Below, piece after piece: positions 27,901 through 37,304 of a DNA stretch of 64,000 bases. Under the pieces are notes generated by a model that was not told the origin of the DNA, did not search any database, and saw only the letters and a program-made list of their open reading frames with translations. The translations under genes and the position numbers were made by a program. Each line of letters opens with the position of its first letter. The first letter of the stretch is position 1. Source of the stretch: Leptotrichia sp. oral taxon 498 (lineage in GTDB: Bacteria; Fusobacteriota; Fusobacteriia; Fusobacteriales; Leptotrichiaceae); assembly GCF_002240055.1 (NCBI RefSeq), contig NZ_CP016753.1, positions 1,488,001 through 1,552,000 on the forward strand, in the 5' to 3' direction.

Positions 27901-28677
27901 ATGATAGAAAAAATTTTAGAAAAATTTAAAAATGACGAAAGAGTAGAAGCAATAGCGCTTGGAGGTTCAAGAGCGGGAGAAAATTTTGATGAAAAGTCGG
28001 ACTATGATATCTATGTTTATTACAACGAAATGATACCTGAAAAAGAGCGTAAAGAAATTTATTTGGAAGTCTGTTCAAAAATTGAAATTGGCAATCATTA
28101 TTGGGAATATGAAGATAATGGAGTTTTGAATAACGGAGTGGAATTCGATGTGGTTTACCGAAAACTAGACGATTTTATAAATGGAATTTCTTATGTAGTC
28201 GATAAATGTAATTCTCATAACGGATATACAACTTGTATGTGGCATAATCTGATAAATTGTAAAATTCTTTTTGACAAAAACAAAAAGCTTGAAAAATATC
28301 AAAAACAGTACAGCATAGATTATCCTAAAAAGTTGAAAGAAAATATAATTTTACGAAATATGAATTTATTGTCTGATGCTCTTCCAGCGTATAAGGGTCA
28401 AATAAAAAAGGCTACTGGAAGAGCTGATGTTGTGAGTATAAATCATAGAATAACAGAATTTTTGGCTTCATATTTTGATATTATTTTTGCATTAAATGAA
28501 TTAACTCATCCAGGAGAAAAAAGACTTGTGGAAATTTCTTTGAAAAAATGTAAAAAATTACCGAAAAATTTTTCTCAAAATATAGAAAATTTATTAAAAA
28601 ATATTGCCGTCAATAATGAAAATGTAAATTTTTATGTACAAGAAATTGTGAGAGAATTAAAAGAGATTTTAAAATAG
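27901..28677 (+). CDS. Nucleotidyltransferase-fold protein (DUF4037-like)
   Basis: A 258-residue protein. The start VEAIALGGSRAGENFDEKSDYDIYVY is a nucleotidyltransferase core (GGSR plus D-x-D), with a third acidic residue near VEFDVVYR. The C-terminal half is helical, as in DUF4037 proteins. CTAGGAG lies upstream of the ATG. It is placed between purH and purD with a 140-base gap, and its substrate is unknown. Confidence 0.78.
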   Translation: MIEKILEKFKNDERVEAIALGGSRAGENFDEKSDYDIYVYYNEMIPEKERKEIYLEVCSKIEIGNHYWEYEDNGVLNNGVEFDVVYRKLDDFINGISYVVDKCNSHNGYTTCMWHNLINCKILFDKNKKLEKYQKQYSIDYPKKLKENIILRNMNLLSDALPAYKGQIKKATGRADVVSINHRITEFLASYFDIIFALNELTHPGEKRLVEISLKKCKKLPKNFSQNIENLLKNIAVNNENVNFYVQEIVRELKEILK

Positions 28678-28689
28678 GCGGGAGCAAAA

Positions 28690-29052
28690 ATGGAATTAAA
28701 AGTGTTGGAATGGACATTTTTTAGAGAGTGTAAAGTTTCAAAAGATATAGAAAATATTTTGGTGGATGGCGAAAGTGCCACGGTTGTGTATAAAACAATA
28801 CGGGATTTAGCGGTATTTACGAATAAAAGATTAATTGTAAAAGATAAACAAGGAATAACTGGACATAAATCTGAAATTTTTTCATTGCCATATAAATCAA
28901 TAATTATGTGGTCAATTGAGAATGCTGGGAAAATTGTAGATTTTAATTCTGAAGTTGTGCTTTGGACAAGAATTGGAAAATTTAAAATAAAACTTGGAGC
29001 AGATATAGATGTAAAAAAAATAGATTATTTACTCGCAAGTTATATTCTATAA
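28690..29052 (+). CDS. Bacterial PH-domain protein
   Basis: A 120-residue protein resembling bacterial pleckstrin-homology (bPH/PF08000-like) domains: VYKTIRDLAVFTNKRLIVKDKQG and SLPYKSIIMWSIENAGKI are the typical strand pattern. GGCGGGAG precedes the ATG, 12 bases after the DUF4037 gene, so the two are cotranscribed. No membrane segment. Role unknown. Confidence 0.8.
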   Translation: MELKVLEWTFFRECKVSKDIENILVDGESATVVYKTIRDLAVFTNKRLIVKDKQGITGHKSEIFSLPYKSIIMWSIENAGKIVDFNSEVVLWTRIGKFKIKLGADIDVKKIDYLLASYIL

Positions 29053-29149
29053 AAAAAATTGCTTAAAATTTATAAATTTATTAAAAAAATTTAAAATATA
29101 AATATAAAAAAGTAAATATGAAAAAATAAAAAAAGTTTAGGAGGCTTTA

Positions 29150-30412
29150 ATGAAAGTACTGATTGTAGGAGCAGGTGGAAGAGAACACGCAATTGCTTGG
29201 AAAATTTCACAAAATGAAAAAGTTGAAAAAATATTTATTGCACCTGGAAATGCGGGAGCGGAGTTATTGGAAAAAGCTGAAAATGTGAATTTGTCAAACA
29301 ATATTGAAGAATATGTAAAATTTGCAAAAAATAATAAAATTGATTTGACATTTGTTGGAAGCGAAGAATTATTAGTAGCTGGGATTGTTGATGAATTTAG
29401 AAAAAATAGATTAAAAATATTTGGTCCTGACAAAAAAGCGGCAATTCTTGAAGGAAGTAAAGCATTTTCAAAAGATTTTATGAAAAAATATGGAATAAAA
29501 ACAGCGGTTTATGAGATTTTTGACGATGCCAACAAAGCAAAAGAGTTTTTAAATAATTGGAGCGATTTCCCGGTAGTTGTAAAAGCGAGTGGACTTGCAG
29601 CTGGAAAAGGTGTTATTATCGCTCAAAATCACGATGAAGCAATTAAAGCTGTTGAAGATATAATGGTTGACGAAAAATTTGGAAGTGCGGGAAATCAAGT
29701 TGTAATCGAAGAATTTTTGGACGGAGTGGAAGCGTCAATTTTATCGTTTACAGATAGTAAAGTTATCGTGCCACTTTTATCGGCGAAAGACCACAAAAAA
29801 ATAGGAGAAAATGAAACTGGATTAAATACAGGTGGTATGGGGGTTATAAGTCCAAATCCTTATGTGACTAATGAAGTTTTTGAAAGTTTTAAAAACGACA
29901 TTATGAATCCGACTTTAAAAGGTATTCAAGCGGAAGAAATGGATTTTGAAGGAGTAATTTTCTTTGGACTTATGATTACGAAAAAAGGTGTTTATTTGCT
30001 GGAATACAACATGAGATTAGGAGATCCTGAAACTCAGGCGGTTTTGCCGCTTTTGGAAAACGATTTATTGGAATTGGTGGAATACTCATTTGACAAAAAA
30101 TTATCAGAATTAAAAGTTTCTTGGAAACCACTTCATTCTTGCTGTGTCGTAGGAGCAGCAAAAGGTTATCCTGAAAGTTATAAAAAAGGTGATGTGATAA
30201 CTGGAATTGAAAATGCTTCAGATGATGAATTGGTATTTATCGCAGGAGCAAAATTTGAAGACGGGAAATTCAAAACTAATGGTGGAAGAGTTTTAAATGC
30301 AGTTGCATTTGGAAAAACATTGGATGAAGCTAGAAAAAATGCTTATAAATTATTATCAAAAATTAAATTTGATGGAATGTATTTTAGAAAAGATATTGGA
30401 AATGTGAAATAA
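29150..30412 (+). CDS. purD: Phosphoribosylamine-glycine ligase
   Basis: A 420-residue GAR synthetase of the ATP-grasp fold: MKVLIVGAGGREHAI, VVKASGLAAGKGVIIA, NTGGMGVISPNP and LEYNMRLGDPETQ are present. AGGAGG lies 6 bases before the ATG. It is followed by an intrinsic terminator, so it closes the purine cluster begun by purL. Confidence 0.97.
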   Translation: MKVLIVGAGGREHAIAWKISQNEKVEKIFIAPGNAGAELLEKAENVNLSNNIEEYVKFAKNNKIDLTFVGSEELLVAGIVDEFRKNRLKIFGPDKKAAILEGSKAFSKDFMKKYGIKTAVYEIFDDANKAKEFLNNWSDFPVVVKASGLAAGKGVIIAQNHDEAIKAVEDIMVDEKFGSAGNQVVIEEFLDGVEASILSFTDSKVIVPLLSAKDHKKIGENETGLNTGGMGVISPNPYVTNEVFESFKNDIMNPTLKGIQAEEMDFEGVIFFGLMITKKGVYLLEYNMRLGDPETQAVLPLLENDLLELVEYSFDKKLSELKVSWKPLHSCCVVGAAKGYPESYKKGDVITGIENASDDELVFIAGAKFEDGKFKTNGGRVLNAVAFGKTLDEARKNAYKLLSKIKFDGMYFRKDIGNVK

Positions 30413-30421
30413 AAAAATTAT

Positions 30422-30474
30422 AAAAGTCCCTGAACTATTTTATTTTTGCTATAAAGTAGTTATGGGATTTTTTA
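30422..30474 (+). terminator. Terminator after purD
   Basis: AAAGTCCCTGAACTA pairs with TAGTTATGGGA followed by six T residues (30468-30473); it lies 10 bases after the purD stop. Confidence 0.8.
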
Positions 30475-30519
30475 TTTATCTGTATAAAAACTTTTTTTCT
30501 ATCAAAAATTAAAAATATA

Positions 30520-30528
30520 TGCTATAAT
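30520..30528 (+). promoter_or_regulatory. Extended -10 promoter before the lipocalin-like gene
   Basis: TGCTATAAT at 30520-30528 gives TGn and a perfect TATAAT, 32 bases before the TTG start. Confidence 0.55.
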
Positions 30529-30559
30529 TAATAAAAATTGAAATAAAAAGGTGAATATC

Positions 30560-31567
30560 TTGAAAAAAAATAAAATATATAAATTACTTTTGTTTTTTAT
30601 AATTTCAACGATAACAATACCGAAACAAAAGTCCGAAATCGACAAGCAAAATTTTAAGGATGGTGTCATAGATGTTGATATTATAATTAATAGAGATGAA
30701 AATTACAGAAAAAATGATAATGATGATGAAAATTATCCTGATGATGATTTGAATCGTGAGCCTGAAGATGGGGAGCTTATTTACTTAGATCAGATTCGGG
30801 AAGATGAAGAGGATATAAAAAAGGAAAAATCGGATAAATTGAATAGATTGGAAAAATTTATAAAAAAAATTGATTTGAAGGTCAATCCACTACTGAAATT
30901 TAAAGTTGAGAAAAGTTATGGTGCTTGGTATGTGATAAAGACAAGTGATCCGCAAGAAAAAGATTTTCAAAATATAACTTATAACTTTAAACAGGAACAA
31001 GATGGCTATAGATTGTCTAAAAGCTATTTGGATCCTCAAAGTAATATTTGGTCAGAGGATATAAAGAGGGCTTGGATTGAAGAAGCAAAAGGAAATGTTT
31101 ATTTAGATATTGAAAAAAAATATTTTAAACATTTTCAAAATCAAATTTTATTTTTTGATAAAAATTACAGATATATGATTATAGAATTTGCTGACGGAGT
31201 AACTCGAGTCTTATCCCGCTATCCGAATAATAATAAAATTTCGCTTGAAGGGGAGGAATTGAATGAGTTTGAAGATTTTTTGCAAAGCAGGAATGATTTA
31301 ATAAATGTTTATTATGATACAAAAATATTTGGCTTGGAACAGACTGAAGAAAATAGAAAAAAAGAGGCGCTAAGACAAAGAACAAGTCAGTTGGAAGAGC
31401 AGTTAAAAAAAGATCCATCAAGTGTTTTTCAAATTGACACAAAAGGGTATTGGAAGGCAAAAGAAAAAGAGCGAAAGGATCTTAAAAAAAATCCGAAAGA
31501 TCCAAATAATAAGTTGGATGGAGTGAAAGCTATTGAAATAAAAGATGGAAGTGAAATAAAAAAATAA
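30560..31567 (+). CDS. Exported protein with a lipocalin (Blc-like) domain
   Basis: About 335 residues. A TTG at 30560 follows AAGGTGA and opens a signal sequence (MKKNKIYKLLLFFII). Then comes an Asp/Glu-rich linker (about residues 35-95). Residues about 113-225 resemble bacterial lipocalins: YGAWYVIK (the G-x-W motif), DGYRLSKSYLDP and NYRYMIIEFADGVTRVLSRYP (second lipocalin signature). The C-terminal third is lysine-rich and likely helical. No lipobox, so it may be periplasmic rather than an outer-membrane lipoprotein like Blc. Assignment rests on motif reading only. Confidence 0.65.
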   Translation: MKKNKIYKLLLFFIISTITIPKQKSEIDKQNFKDGVIDVDIIINRDENYRKNDNDDENYPDDDLNREPEDGELIYLDQIREDEEDIKKEKSDKLNRLEKFIKKIDLKVNPLLKFKVEKSYGAWYVIKTSDPQEKDFQNITYNFKQEQDGYRLSKSYLDPQSNIWSEDIKRAWIEEAKGNVYLDIEKKYFKHFQNQILFFDKNYRYMIIEFADGVTRVLSRYPNNNKISLEGEELNEFEDFLQSRNDLINVYYDTKIFGLEQTEENRKKEALRQRTSQLEEQLKKDPSSVFQIDTKGYWKAKEKERKDLKKNPKDPNNKLDGVKAIEIKDGSEIKK

Positions 31568-31703
31568 TTTCTTGCTAAATTAAAAATATTTATAAATATT
31601 TATTAAAAAAATTTTTTAGATAAATAATAAATTTTTGTTTTTTTATAAATAAATTATGAAAAATTTTAAGAAAATAAAATTTAATGAAATAGGAGAAAAA
31701 AAT

Positions 31704-32651
31704 ATGAAAAATACAATAAAACTTTTTAATATATTTTTGTCTATATTGTTATTTCTGTTTTTAATATTTTTTTACAGTTTTTTTGTTTCAAAAAGAGAAT
31801 ACAAAAATGTAAATATTGATGTAAAAAGAGGTACTACTTTTAGTCAAATTTATAAAAATTTAAAGTTAAATTACGGTATTTTAGATAGAATATATTTAAA
31901 GTTAAGTGGAAGAAATAATTTAAAAATAGGTGTTTATCGTTTTGATGGAAAACTTTCCAAATATGAAGTTATAAGAAAAATTAAAAGAAGTGAAATTAGT
32001 GGTATAAGGCTTACTATTCCTGAAGGGTTTACTTCAAAACAAGTTTTTGAGAGAATGAATGCACTTGGACTTGGAACAGAAGAAGAAATCAAAAAAAATC
32101 TTGCGGAAATAAAGTTTCCATATCCACATAAAGATAACAATTTTGAAGGATACTTTTATCCAGAAACATATATTTTTGCGGAAACTGTTACAACTAAAGA
32201 AGTCTTAGAAACTGTATTAAAAGAATTTCTTAGAAGATTCCCGCCTGAAAAATATCCAGATAAACAAAAATTTTATGACAATCTGAAATTGGCTTCAATA
32301 GTTGAAGCAGAAGTTTCGGATAGGGAAGATAAGCCAAAGGTTGCTGGAATATTTTTAAAACGACTTCAAATTGGAATGAGATTGGAATCTGACGCAACCC
32401 TAAAATATGTCTTGCGAAGACAGGCTAAAAGTGGTGAATTAAAGGCAAATATGTCGCCCTACAACTCTTATAGATTTTCTGGACTTCCGCCAACTCCAAT
32501 TGGAAATCCGCCATACGAAACTTTTGAAGCAGTTGAAAACGCTGAAATAACTGACAATTTATTCTTTTTCACACATGACGGAAAAACCTATTATTCTAAA
32601 ACTCATGAAGAACATCTACAAAAAAGAAAAGAAAGTGGGCAAATGAAATAA
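31704..32651 (+). CDS. mltG: Endolytic murein transglycosylase MltG (YceG-like)
   Basis: A 315-residue inner-membrane lytic transglycosylase that cuts nascent glycan strands. One N-terminal membrane anchor is followed by a LysM-like part and the YceG domain: FEGYFYPETY, then ASIVEAEV (catalytic Glu), RLESDATLKYVL, and SPYNSYRFSGLPPTPIGNP. The frame is open to 31656, but the ATG at 31704 with AGGAG is better. It precedes tilS by 56 bases. Confidence 0.93.
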   Translation: MKNTIKLFNIFLSILLFLFLIFFYSFFVSKREYKNVNIDVKRGTTFSQIYKNLKLNYGILDRIYLKLSGRNNLKIGVYRFDGKLSKYEVIRKIKRSEISGIRLTIPEGFTSKQVFERMNALGLGTEEEIKKNLAEIKFPYPHKDNNFEGYFYPETYIFAETVTTKEVLETVLKEFLRRFPPEKYPDKQKFYDNLKLASIVEAEVSDREDKPKVAGIFLKRLQIGMRLESDATLKYVLRRQAKSGELKANMSPYNSYRFSGLPPTPIGNPPYETFEAVENAEITDNLFFFTHDGKTYYSKTHEEHLQKRKESGQMK

Positions 32652-32707
32652 GAAAAAGATAAAAAAATAAAAAAAGAAATCAAAAAGTGAAAGTTGGAAA
32701 AAAATAA

Positions 32708-34108
32708 ATGAATAATTTCAAAGAAAAGATAAGAGATTTGAGAAAAAGTGAGTTAATAAAAAAAGGAGATAAAATTTTAATCGCTTTTTCAGGTGGACCT
32801 GATTCTGTATTTTTATTTTTTTTATTAAGTTTTTTAAAAAAAGAATATGAGCTTAAAATTTCTTTGATTTATGTAAATCACAATTTGCGAGATGATGTAG
32901 AAAATGATTTAGAATTTGTAGAAAATTTTTCCAAAGAAAATAAAGTTAAAATTTTTATTGAAAATCTGGATGTTTTGGAATATTGTAAGAAAAATAAAAA
33001 ATCAGTTGAACTCGGTGCAAGAGAGTTGCGATACAAAGTTTTGAATGAAAAATTAAAAGAGTTAAATTTTGACAAAATTGCAACTGGACACAATTTGGAC
33101 GACAATGTGGAAACACTTGTTTTTAGACTTTTAAGAGGGACTTCGGTAAAGGGGTTAAAAGGGATTCCTGCCAAAAGAGAAAATATTATAAGACCGATTT
33201 TACAATTTGAAAAAATAGAGATTTTAAATTATTTGAAAAAAATTGACCAAAATTATATAGTTGATTATACAAATAATGAGAGCAACTATTCAAGAAATTA
33301 CATAAGGAATGAAGTTTTTCCAATGTTTTCAAAAATAAATAAAAATTTTAAAAATAAAGTGAATGACTTGATTTTGGAAATCAATGAGCGGGAAAATAAA
33401 TTTGGCAAAATTAATGTAAAAAATAAAAAAAAAGATGAGTTCGTCAAATTTTTGAACGAAAATGATGTGGAAATTTCAAGAAAAAAAATTGACCAAATTT
33501 TTTATTCTCTTTTTGATAATTTTGGAAATTTAAAAAATGATGGAGAAAAAGAATTTAATTTGGGAAAAAATAAAATTTTGAAAAAAAATTATTTTGGCTA
33601 TAAAATTGTTGAAAATGAAGAAAAAAATTTAAAAAATCAAAAGAAATTTGAAATTATAAAGAAAAATCAAAGTATAGAGTGGTATAATTCCAAGACAATA
33701 AGTTTTTTTGAAAATATATTGGAATTTGATAATTTTTTTGTTGAAAAAAAGGATTTTAAGTACACATTTCTTATTTTTGAAGACAATTTTGTGAGTGATA
33801 AAAGTAAAATAATTGTAAGGAACAGGGAAAATGGCGACAGAATTTGGCTTAGAAATTTAGGTCAAAAAAAAATAAAAAAAATTTTAATAGATAAAAAAAT
33901 ATCGAAAAGTGAGAGAGAGTTTGTTCCAATTGTAGAATTGGTTTTTGAAGATGAAAAGAAAGAAAATATTATTTTAACAATTTCAGATATAAAATTTTCA
34001 AAATTTGTAAAAAAAATTTTTAAAACTGATATAAAAAATTTTAAAAATAGTAATAAAATATTAGTAATTGGGAGGAAGAAATGGCAGACAGAGATAAAAA
34101 TGACATAA
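32708..34108 (+). CDS. tilS: tRNA(Ile)-lysidine synthase
   Basis: A 466-residue TilS that makes lysidine at C34 of the isoleucine CAU tRNA. The PP-loop is IAFSGGPDSVFL near the N-terminus; ATGHNLDDNVET and LRGTSVKGLKGI follow, and the C-terminal domain has RNRENGDRIW. Lysine and asparagine content is very high. It overlaps ftsH by 28 bases, a tilS-ftsH arrangement also known from Firmicutes. Confidence 0.93.
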   Translation: MNNFKEKIRDLRKSELIKKGDKILIAFSGGPDSVFLFFLLSFLKKEYELKISLIYVNHNLRDDVENDLEFVENFSKENKVKIFIENLDVLEYCKKNKKSVELGARELRYKVLNEKLKELNFDKIATGHNLDDNVETLVFRLLRGTSVKGLKGIPAKRENIIRPILQFEKIEILNYLKKIDQNYIVDYTNNESNYSRNYIRNEVFPMFSKINKNFKNKVNDLILEINERENKFGKINVKNKKKDEFVKFLNENDVEISRKKIDQIFYSLFDNFGNLKNDGEKEFNLGKNKILKKNYFGYKIVENEEKNLKNQKKFEIIKKNQSIEWYNSKTISFFENILEFDNFFVEKKDFKYTFLIFEDNFVSDKSKIIVRNRENGDRIWLRNLGQKKIKKILIDKKISKSEREFVPIVELVFEDEKKENIILTISDIKFSKFVKKIFKTDIKNFKNSNKILVIGRKKWQTEIKMT

Positions 34109-36396
34109 AGAAAAGATTGGAAGAATTGAGAAAAGACAACAACAGAAAAAATAAGCAAGGGAATGAAAATTCGCCGTTTTCTGGTTTTTTATTTGTTTTA
34201 CTTGTAGTTTTACTGTCTTTATTTACATTTTTGTTTCAAAGAGATATTCAAAGTTATTTCCAAGAAAAGAAAAATGTATCGTATTCTGAATTTTTAGACA
34301 GAACTAGAAGAGGAGAATTTAAGGAAATTGATGAAAAAGATGACAAATTGGTTGCAAAAGGTAGAGTTACTGGAAAAGATATTCTTTTTTATACTAAAAA
34401 AATTACTGATCGTGTGGGGAATGAGCCGCAAATAATTAACGCTGTTGAAGCAAAAAATGTAAAATTGAATTCAATGCCTCCATCAGGTGGCGGATACTTT
34501 TTAGCAATACTTTTAAATGCACTTCCGCTTATTATAATGATTGGACTTATGGTTTATTTGGCTAAAAAGATGAGCGGTGGTGGTCAAGGTGGACCTGGAA
34601 ATATTTTTGGATTTGGAAAATCTCGTGTGAATAAAATTGACAAAAAACCTGATGTAAAATTTGAAGATGTTGCAGGAGTTGACGGTGCCAAAGAGGAATT
34701 AAAAGAAGTTGTCGATTTTTTGAAAAATCCTGACAAATATACAAAAGCTGGAGCTAGAGTTCCAAAAGGTGTGCTTTTACTTGGAAGACCTGGAACTGGA
34801 AAGACATTACTTGCAAAAGCTGTTGCTGGGGAATCTGGAGCTTCGTTTTTTAGCATTTCGGGTTCGGAATTTGTGGAAATGTTTGTCGGAGTTGGAGCTT
34901 CTCGTGTGAGAGATTTGTTTGAAAAAGCAAAAGAATCTAGTCCATCAATAATTTTTATAGATGAAATTGATGCAATCGGACGAAAAAGAAGTGCGGGAAA
35001 AAATAGTGGAAGCAACGATGAAAGAGAACAGACATTAAATCAGTTGTTAGTTGAAATGGATGGATTTGATACAGATACAAAAGTAATTGTACTTGCTGCA
35101 ACAAACCGTGAAGATGTACTAGATTCTGCACTTTTAAGAGCGGGAAGATTTGATAGAAGAATTACAGTTGATGCACCTGATTTACAAGGAAGAATTGCAA
35201 TTTTAAAAGTTCATTCAAAAAATAAAAAATTGGCTAGTGATGTAAATTTAGAAGATATTGCAAAAATAACTCCTGGATTTGTTGGAGCAGATTTAGCAAA
35301 CTTATTAAATGAGGCAGCAATTTTAGCGGCTCGTCGTGCTACTGACACAATTACAATGGCAGATTTAGATGAAGCTGTGGATAAAATTGGAATGGGACTT
35401 GGTCAAAAAGGAAAAATAATAAAACCTGAAGAGAAAAAATTACTTGCATATCACGAAGCAGGACATGCTGTGATGACAGAACTAACTGATGGAGCGGATC
35501 CAGTTCACAAAGTGACAATTATTCCAAGAGGTGAAGCTGGAGGATTTATGATGCCGCTTCCAGAGGAAAAATTGGTTACTTCAAGTAAGGAATTACTTGC
35601 GGAAATAAAAGTTTTATTTGGTGGAAGAGCTGCAGAAGAACTTGTACTGGATGATGTAAGCACAGGTGCTTATTCGGATATCAAAAGAGCTACAAGAGTT
35701 GCCAGAATGTATGTGGAAAGCGTTGGAATGAGCAAAAAATTTGGACCTATAAATCTTGAAAATCCAGATGATGAATTTGCATTTATGACAAATAAAAGTG
35801 ATGAAACAATGAGAGAAATTGATTTGGAAGTTAGAAAAATTTTGATGAATGAATATTTGAATACATTTAATACATTACAAGAAAATATGCATATATTGGA
35901 AGGTGTCGCTCAACTTCTTCTTAAAAAAGAAACAATTACTGGAGATGAAGTTAGAAGAATTATCAAAGGTGAAACTTTTGAGGAAATTTTAGAAAAAGAA
36001 TTTGGAAATAAAAAAGAAGATAAAGAAGAAACTTTGGTTGTAGATGAAAAAAATTTAGAAGATGATTTTGATGCTAAATTTGGAGAATCGAAAGAAAAAT
36101 CTGAAATTGAAAAACTTGAGGAAACTGTAAAAGAGTTGACAAACGATGGCGAAACTTTGGAAGAAAAATTGAGAAAAGATGATTTTTTTACTAGAGATGA
36201 AGATAATAATGACGACGACGAAAAGGACAACCAGAAAGATAATGCTGAAGATGAGAAACAGAATGAAGATGAAAATAATGATAGTGGCGATGATGAAACT
36301 GATGATTTTGGAAGTTCTAAAAAAGACAATGATGATAGTTTTTCAAATGGAAAAAAGAAAAAAAATAATTTTAAATTGCCAAGTTTTATGGAATAA
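34081..36396 (+). CDS. ftsH: ATP-dependent zinc metalloprotease FtsH
   Basis: A 771-residue membrane AAA protease. Two N-terminal helices flank an extracytoplasmic domain. AAA motifs: Walker A LLGRPGTGKT (usually GPPGTGKT), Walker B IIFIDEIDAIG and the SRH ATNREDVLD. The zinc site HEAGH is at about residue 458. The last 130 residues are an extended acidic tail dominated by Asp, Glu and Asn and ending in a lysine cluster, making it longer than most FtsH proteins. GGGAGGA precedes the ATG, which lies inside tilS. Confidence 0.96.
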   Translation: MADRDKNDIKKRLEELRKDNNRKNKQGNENSPFSGFLFVLLVVLLSLFTFLFQRDIQSYFQEKKNVSYSEFLDRTRRGEFKEIDEKDDKLVAKGRVTGKDILFYTKKITDRVGNEPQIINAVEAKNVKLNSMPPSGGGYFLAILLNALPLIIMIGLMVYLAKKMSGGGQGGPGNIFGFGKSRVNKIDKKPDVKFEDVAGVDGAKEELKEVVDFLKNPDKYTKAGARVPKGVLLLGRPGTGKTLLAKAVAGESGASFFSISGSEFVEMFVGVGASRVRDLFEKAKESSPSIIFIDEIDAIGRKRSAGKNSGSNDEREQTLNQLLVEMDGFDTDTKVIVLAATNREDVLDSALLRAGRFDRRITVDAPDLQGRIAILKVHSKNKKLASDVNLEDIAKITPGFVGADLANLLNEAAILAARRATDTITMADLDEAVDKIGMGLGQKGKIIKPEEKKLLAYHEAGHAVMTELTDGADPVHKVTIIPRGEAGGFMMPLPEEKLVTSSKELLAEIKVLFGGRAAEELVLDDVSTGAYSDIKRATRVARMYVESVGMSKKFGPINLENPDDEFAFMTNKSDETMREIDLEVRKILMNEYLNTFNTLQENMHILEGVAQLLLKKETITGDEVRRIIKGETFEEILEKEFGNKKEDKEETLVVDEKNLEDDFDAKFGESKEKSEIEKLEETVKELTNDGETLEEKLRKDDFFTRDEDNNDDDEKDNQKDNAEDEKQNEDENNDSGDDETDDFGSSKKDNDDSFSNGKKKKNNFKLPSFME

Positions 36397-36405
36397 TTAA
36401 GCATT

Positions 36406-36449
36406 AAAAAAAATGGAAAGATGACGTAATGTTATTTTTCTATTTTTTT
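36406..36449 (+). terminator. Terminator after ftsH
   Basis: An A-run plus TGGAAA (36406-36419) pairs with TTTTCTATTTTTTT (36436-36449). The stem is A/T-rich but long. Confidence 0.55.
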
Positions 36450-36458
36450 AAAAAAAAT

Positions 36459-36486
36459 TTGATTTTTGAAAATCATATGGTATAAT
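36459..36486 (+). promoter_or_regulatory. Promoter for the ankyrin gene
   Basis: TTGATT (36459-36464), 16-base spacer, TATAAT (36481-36486), 19 bases before the start codon. Confidence 0.6.
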
Positions 36487-36505
36487 TATAAAGTGAGGTA
36501 TAGAA

Positions 36506-37249
36506 ATGAAATTTTTTTCTTTAAAAAGTGTTTTAGTAGGTATTCTAATGACTAATTTTCTTTCATTTTCGTCAATTTATGATTACAAAAGGGAAAGTTC
36601 AAGAAAAATAAATGAAATTAGTGATTCAAAAAAGCGAGAAAATAGATTAAGTGCTTTATTTAAAGCTATTAGACAACACAATAACAACTTTGTAAAATTT
36701 TCTTTGTTGACCAAGGAAAATATTGACAGAAGAAAAGAAGCAATTGAACAAAATACTCCTGGTAATGGAAAATATGGAGTTGCAATAAATGTTTTTGAAA
36801 TTTTTGGAATTGACGGTACATTGATAGATGTAAATGCCAGAGATGAAAAAGGATATACACCCATTATCGTGGCAATAGAATCTCAAAATAATGAAATTTT
36901 AGAATATCTTATAAAAAATGGTGCAAATTTGAGAGAAAAACATCCACTTTTTAAAAGAAGTGTGCTAAATGTGGCGTGTTATTATGAAAATGAAAAAGCT
37001 GTAGAAATGTTACTTTCTGCTAATCCAAAATTAATAAATGAACAAAGTGGAATTGATGGATGGACTGCACTACAAGATGCAACACTAAAAGCAAATATTG
37101 ATATAATAAAAGTTTTATTAAAAAATGGTGCAAATCCTCAGTTAAAAGATTACAATGGAGGAACCGCAATGGATATGGCAACAGATTTTGGAAAAGGTCA
37201 AATTGTTAAATTGTTTCGTGATAATGTAAAGGCTAATAGAAAATATTAG
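36506..37249 (+). CDS. Exported ankyrin-repeat protein
   Basis: 247 residues. The N-terminal signal sequence (MKFFSLKSVLVGILMTNFLSF) is followed by a linker and at least three ankyrin repeats at about residues 105-235: DEKGYTPIIVAIESQNNEILEYL, KAVEMLLSANP with DGWTALQDATLKANIDIIK, and NGANPQLKDYNGGTAMDMA. Start ATG with GTGAGGT. Ankyrins bind proteins; an exported one would act in the periplasm or outside. Partner unknown. It lies 55 bases before ptsI. Confidence 0.85.
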   Translation: MKFFSLKSVLVGILMTNFLSFSSIYDYKRESSRKINEISDSKKRENRLSALFKAIRQHNNNFVKFSLLTKENIDRRKEAIEQNTPGNGKYGVAINVFEIFGIDGTLIDVNARDEKGYTPIIVAIESQNNEILEYLIKNGANLREKHPLFKRSVLNVACYYENEKAVEMLLSANPKLINEQSGIDGWTALQDATLKANIDIIKVLLKNGANPQLKDYNGGTAMDMATDFGKGQIVKLFRDNVKANRKY

Positions 37250-37304
37250 TAAATATTATCAAAAAATGTTATTTATAATAAAATTTATACATAAGGAGAA
37301 AAAA

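Noticed and set aside
34584-35015. 143-codon open frame on the minus strand inside ftsH
   Set aside because: It is antisense to highly conserved AAA motifs and has no ribosome site; serine/proline-rich composition is typical of a shadow frame.
35910-36404. 164-codon minus-strand frame over the ftsH tail
   Set aside because: The serine/phenylalanine repeats are simply the reverse of the Asp/Glu/Lys-rich tail codons.
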